9,822 nucleotides of DNA, taken from Porticoccaceae bacterium (GTDB lineage Bacteria > Pseudomonadota > Gammaproteobacteria > Pseudomonadales > Porticoccaceae). This document shows positions 7,183 through 9,822 of the stretch, in pieces. The stretch lies in contig PBJN01000043.1 in NCBI GenBank assembly GCA_002720735.1, forward strand, positions 1 to 9,822. The letters are read 5' to 3'. Each line of letters begins with the position of its first letter. Positions within the stretch are counted from its first letter, which is position 1. The notes below the pieces were generated by a model. The model saw only the letters and a program-made list of their open reading frames with translations. It was not told where the DNA came from and searched no databases. The translations under genes were made by a program, and so were the position numbers.

Positions 7183-7258
7183 GGGGCCTTAGCTCAGCTG
7201 GGAGAGCGCAACACTGGCAGTGTTGAGGTCACCGGTTCGATCCCGGTAGGCTCCACCA
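7183..7258 (+). tRNA. tRNA-Ala, anticodon GGC
   Basis: A complete 76-base tRNA with CCA encoded (7256-7258). The acceptor stem GGGGCCT pairs with AGGCTCC and includes the G3-U70 wobble pair, the alanine identity element. The D arm is GCTC/GAGC. The anticodon stem CAACA/TGTTG closes a loop CTGGCAG with anticodon GGC, which reads GCC and GCT codons. The T arm ACCGG-TTCGATC-CCGGT is perfect. It follows gltX, as tRNA-Ala(GGC) genes do in several Gammaproteobacteria; the tRNA-Glu that often accompanies it in Pseudomonas is not seen here. No T-rich hairpin terminator follows directly. Confidence 0.97.
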
Positions 7259-7674
7259 AATTTATTGGTAGTAGGAGTTTAGGATGCTAACCGGACAAGG
7301 AAGGTTGTAGATCTTAATTCCTGAACCGGCATTCGGCCGTTAATCTGCGTTTTGACAATGAACAATAATGTCGATTGATTCGCCCAATATTGTTGATGAA
7401 TCGTTTTGGTTCAATCAGGTACTTCATCCTCACCAGCAACTACTAGTTACTTAGTATTGGGTGCTTTTAGTCAGCGGAACGCGCTGAGACTTCCTCAATG
7501 CACATCGGCACACAATCTTCTCGGCTGATCTCAACTCACCTTACCAAGATATATCTTTAAATTTCCAAAAGAGTTCTTTTTGATTAGATTCTTGTTTCTC
7601 CACTCCCAATCAAGTGTGTAATAATTAACAGTGGCGTCTAGCTTTAGAAATGGTCCAAATAGAATTTTGTCCTT
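7259..7674. other. 416-base intergenic region between tRNA-Ala and the sulfatase
   Basis: No convincing gene. Right after the tRNA, CCGG (7291-7294) and AGGAA (7298-7302) can pair with TTCCT (7318-7322) and CCGG (7326-7329) as an interrupted hairpin without a T-tract. A perfect TTGACA (7352-7357) has no good -10 at the right distance. The minus strand has an ATG-less open frame (7531 to about 7689) with coding-like codons. A sulfatase promoter is not obvious; TGTAAT near 7617 is a possible -10. Confidence 0.5.
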
Positions 7675-9195
7675 ATGAAAAATCTTAATATCCTATTTTC
7701 TCTAAGAACATATCTTTTGTGTTGCATATCTATTAATTGTCTTCCCTCATCTGCAGAGGTAGCGGCTACTTTATCAACTTCCGTTGGAAGTTCTAAGATG
7801 AATATTCTATTTATTGTAGTTGACGACTTACGTCCTGAGTTAGGTGTGTATGGAGTGAAACAAGTTAAATCACCAAATATTGATAAGCTCGCTCAGAATG
7901 GTATTTTTTTTCAAAAGGCCTACTCGCAGGCCCCTATCTGCGGAGCTTCGCGGATAAGTGTTTTAACGGGTATGTATGTGCATTCCACGAAAATCTACGG
8001 AATAGCGTCAAAAAAGCAGGAACAACTCCCCCACGTAGATAGTTTGCCGATGCACTTGAAGAAGAATGGATATAATACTGTTTCTGTCGGCAAAATATAT
8101 CATCACAACGATGACGATACGCAAGCTTGGAGCAAACCACCTTTCAGAGCGATTAATGGATCTGGATATGTGACTGATGAAGCAAAAGAGCTAGTTACGT
8201 TGAATCAAAAAAGTAATCCTAATGCTGGAACAAAGGGTCCGCCAACTGAGGCTGCAGATGTAGCCGACTATGAGCATCATGATGGTAGGGTAGCTCGAAG
8301 AGCAATTGATGAAATAGAAAACTTAGACAGAACTGTGCCCTTCTTTTTGGCGGTGGGATTTCGTAAGCCCCATTTACCGTTTACGCCACCTAAAAAATAT
8401 TGGGATATGTATAACCCCTCTTTGATTTCCGCTGCCTCCAATCCTTATTTTCCGGATAATTTCACGAAGCATACGATGAACAACTATGGCGAGCTAAGAA
8501 ACTACTATGGCATGCCGCGGGGTAGACTTGAAATAGCTCCAGATGTTGCCCAGCATCTTAAGCATGGGTATTACGCCTCAGTAACTTTTATAGACGCTCA
8601 GATAGGCAAAATTTTAAATGCTCTCAAAGTTAACGGGTTAGAGGAATCAACTATTGTGGTTGTTTTTGGTGATCATGGTTACAAACTCGGGGAACACAAG
8701 AGCTGGGTAAAACATACAGCTCTCGAAATTGATTCTCGGGTGCCATTAATAGTAAAAGTACCTAATTACAATCCTGTCATCAAGAGCACGCGTTCCATCG
8801 TTGAGTTAGTGGATTTGTACCCTACATTACTCGATTTAAATGCTCTAGCTCAGCCTGAGCATTTGGAAGGGGAGAGTTTTGCTCCAATTCTGAAGAATCC
8901 TAAGTTGCCTTTCAAGCGCGCTGCGTTGAGTGTTTGGGTTGGCAAGAGGTACCGATATGATATCGAAAATCAGATAGTCGGTTATGCTCTCCAAACCGAT
9001 CGATATAGGTATATTGAATACCAGCGGACTGTAACCGAACAGGTAGTTGCCCGAGAGTTGTATGATCATCATAAAGATCCGACAGAAAATTACAACGTAG
9101 TTCAAAAGATTAACTATAAATCAACGGTTGCCAAACTTTCAAAAATAATGAAAGAAAAATTGATGATCCAAAAAAAACGCTCTGATGTTAAATAA
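7675..9195 (+). CDS. Exported sulfatase, iduronate-2-sulfatase-like
   Basis: A 506-residue sulfate ester hydrolase of the iduronate-2-sulfatase type, probably acting in the periplasm or outside on sulfated sugars. Residues 1-27 look like a signal peptide (short basic start, hydrophobic core, possible cleavage after SSA27). The catalytic set matches human IDS closely: D50-D51 (IDS 45/46), C89-G-A-S-R93 (84-88), K140 (135), H143 (138), H233 (229), D333-H334 (334/335) and K346 (347). C89 should be converted to formylglycine; the motif is CxAxR where CxPxR is usual. KPHLPF (231-236) and GDHGYKLGEH (332-341) are family hallmarks. There is no clear ribosome site at the first ATG, whereas GGAAG at 7786-7790 precedes an internal ATG at 7798 (Met42), which would give a cytosolic form. 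No sulfatase-maturing enzyme, SusCD/TonB receptor or glycosidase is adjacent. Family is firm; the natural substrate (algal or host glycan) is inference. Confidence 0.92.
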   Translation: MKNLNILFSLRTYLLCCISINCLPSSAEVAATLSTSVGSSKMNILFIVVDDLRPELGVYGVKQVKSPNIDKLAQNGIFFQKAYSQAPICGASRISVLTGMYVHSTKIYGIASKKQEQLPHVDSLPMHLKKNGYNTVSVGKIYHHNDDDTQAWSKPPFRAINGSGYVTDEAKELVTLNQKSNPNAGTKGPPTEAADVADYEHHDGRVARRAIDEIENLDRTVPFFLAVGFRKPHLPFTPPKKYWDMYNPSLISAASNPYFPDNFTKHTMNNYGELRNYYGMPRGRLEIAPDVAQHLKHGYYASVTFIDAQIGKILNALKVNGLEESTIVVVFGDHGYKLGEHKSWVKHTALEIDSRVPLIVKVPNYNPVIKSTRSIVELVDLYPTLLDLNALAQPEHLEGESFAPILKNPKLPFKRAALSVWVGKRYRYDIENQIVGYALQTDRYRYIEYQRTVTEQVVARELYDHHKDPTENYNVVQKINYKSTVAKLSKIMKEKLMIQKKRSDVK

Positions 9196-9232
9196 TGCTT
9201 GCTCCATTCTTTGTATTATTATTTACGCAGTG

Positions 9233-9250
9233 TTAAAAATTGGTTTTTAA
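9233..9250 (+). terminator. AT-only hairpin after the sulfatase (weak terminator candidate)
   Basis: TTAAAAA (9233-9239) and TTTTTAA (9244-9250) form a perfect 7-bp stem around TTGG, 38 bases after the sulfatase stop. With no GC pairs and no separate T-tract it would be a poor intrinsic terminator, but it is the only hairpin I see between this gene and the right edge. Confidence 0.2.
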
Positions 9251-9257
9251 TGTTGTA

Positions 9258-9500
9258 TTAATGACTTAATAAATTAATAAATCTTTGACCTTTTAAATAA
9301 TTGATCACGGTGGGTTTTTCAGGGTATCTTTGATGGGGCAAGAGGTTTATTTCTGATGGAATGACGACGCCGGATCTGGCTCTAAAGGAATTAGAAAAGT
9401 TAACATTAAATTCAATGGTCTTAACGCCTAAGATTGATGCAGAATCTCCAAGCCTTTCGATTTTTTGTTGTGGAGTAAAATTAAAAACCGGAAAAATCAC
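9258..9500 (-). CDS. Doubtful hypothetical ORF (80 aa)
   Basis: I do not recognise this protein. The minus-strand frame opens after a TGA at plus 9543-9545, has a GTG at 9500 as its only reasonable start, and stops at TAA 9258-9260. The peptide is mixed hydrophilic/hydrophobic with no signal peptide or membrane helix; PSEINLLPHQRYPEKPTVI (residues 47-65) looks protein-like. There is no Shine-Dalgarno before the GTG. It is convergent with the sulfatase, with its stop 62 bases after the sulfatase stop, and sits in AT-rich DNA between fragment-like pieces. It may be a remnant of a longer gene, a genuine small protein, or chance. Confidence 0.25.
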   Translation of the reverse strand: MIFPVFNFTPQQKIERLGDSASILGVKTIEFNVNFSNSFRARSGVVIPSEINLLPHQRYPEKPTVINYLKGQRFINLLSH

Positions 9501-9682
9501 AATACGGTGAGTGTGGTACAGTTTTGTTTTAATGATTAGGCTTCATAATCGCCAGCCAGTGTGGTTTGTCTTTTGAATATTGGAAGGTTTTATGCTTCAA
9601 AACTTAAACAACCTAAATTTTGTGAGTTCCAACACCGTATTTTTTTATAGTTTTTTTCGTGATAAGGTATCAGTAAATTGCA

Positions 9683-9822
9683 TTAAAGGGCGGCAGTTGC
9701 ATCTTCAAGGGTTGCCCGGTTAAGTTTTGGTAATATGCATGGTAGCGGTCCAAAGTGAAAGCGCCTAAGAACTAAAGCAAGATCACTCTTAAACCGCAAT
9801 CTAAATTTTTGTGTAACATTCT
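9683..9822 (-). CDS. Possible C-terminal end of a gene running off the right edge
   Basis: On the minus strand an open frame enters from the right edge and stops at TAA (9683-9685), giving 45 residues. They include LALVLRRFHFGPLPCILPKL (about 14-33) and end in NRATLEDATAAL. The alternation of basic, hydrophobic and proline residues and the GC-richer codons (CGC, CCG, GCC) look coding in otherwise AT-rich DNA. The RRF.FGPLP then ATLE pattern is loosely reminiscent of the tail of DUF4351-containing Rpn/transposase-like proteins, but the match is too weak to name. The start and most of the gene would be beyond the window. Confidence 0.35.
   Translation of the reverse strand, partial: NVTQKFRLRFKSDLALVLRRFHFGPLPCILPKLNRATLEDATAAL

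Noticed and set aside
7361..7394. Inverted repeat AACAATA/TATTGTT between tRNA-Ala and the sulfatase
   Set aside because: Only 7 AT-rich base pairs with a 20-base loop, no T-tract; expected by chance in this composition.
7259..7674. Second tRNA (Glu) after tRNA-Ala, as in Pseudomonas
   Set aside because: No TTCGA-type T arm with a matching acceptor stem is present in the interval.
1..9822. CRISPR array, insertion sequence, phage, toxin-antitoxin or defence module
   Set aside because: No regularly spaced repeats, transposase motifs, terminal inverted repeats or recognisable defence domains were seen on either strand.

Overview
The window looks like chromosomal DNA of a Gram-negative, probably aquatic or marine gammaproteobacterium of moderate to low GC. 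The best evidence is the glutamyl-tRNA synthetase, whose HIGH, KLSKR and [18 protein letters not shown] segments match the Pseudomonas/gammaproteobacterial form as I remember it. A tRNA-Ala(GGC) lies directly downstream, an arrangement also known near gltX in E. coli and Pseudomonas. A tandem-domain (UspE-like) universal stress protein fits the same group. This assignment comes from recognising protein sequence by eye, not from a database search.

Layout. 1-579 (+): a Nudix hydrolase of the NUDT19-like type, cut by the left edge. 592-2191 (-): a compact gene group in the order SDR-family oxidoreductase, an easily missed 44-codon ORF whose GTG overlaps the SDR stop, and a small DXD glycosyltransferase with a strong ribosome binding site. 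2379-4439 (+), divergent from the SDR: a fused enoyl-CoA hydratase/3-hydroxyacyl-CoA dehydrogenase of beta-oxidation. 4565-5380 (-): the tandem universal stress protein, convergent with the beta-oxidation gene. 5615-7111 (+): gltX with a UUG start. 7183-7258 (+): tRNA-Ala(GGC). 7675-9195 (+): an exported iduronate-2-sulfatase-like sulfatase. 9196-9822: AT-rich DNA with a doubtful 80-codon ORF and, at the right edge, what may be the C-terminal end of another minus-strand gene.

Functionally the window has two parts. From the left edge to the tRNA it carries ordinary metabolic and housekeeping genes: fatty-acid oxidation, nucleotide clean-up, stress response and tRNA charging. After the tRNA it becomes AT-rich and gene-poor, with an accessory sulfatase probably used on sulfated polysaccharides and with fragment-like ORFs. 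That is the usual look of a variable segment beginning at a tRNA, although no integrase or second attachment repeat is visible here.

I found no CRISPR array, transposase, toxin-antitoxin pair, defence system or other clearly new multi-gene system. The points most worth a second look are the SDR with Phe at the catalytic Tyr position, the hidden small ORF, and the post-tRNA segment.
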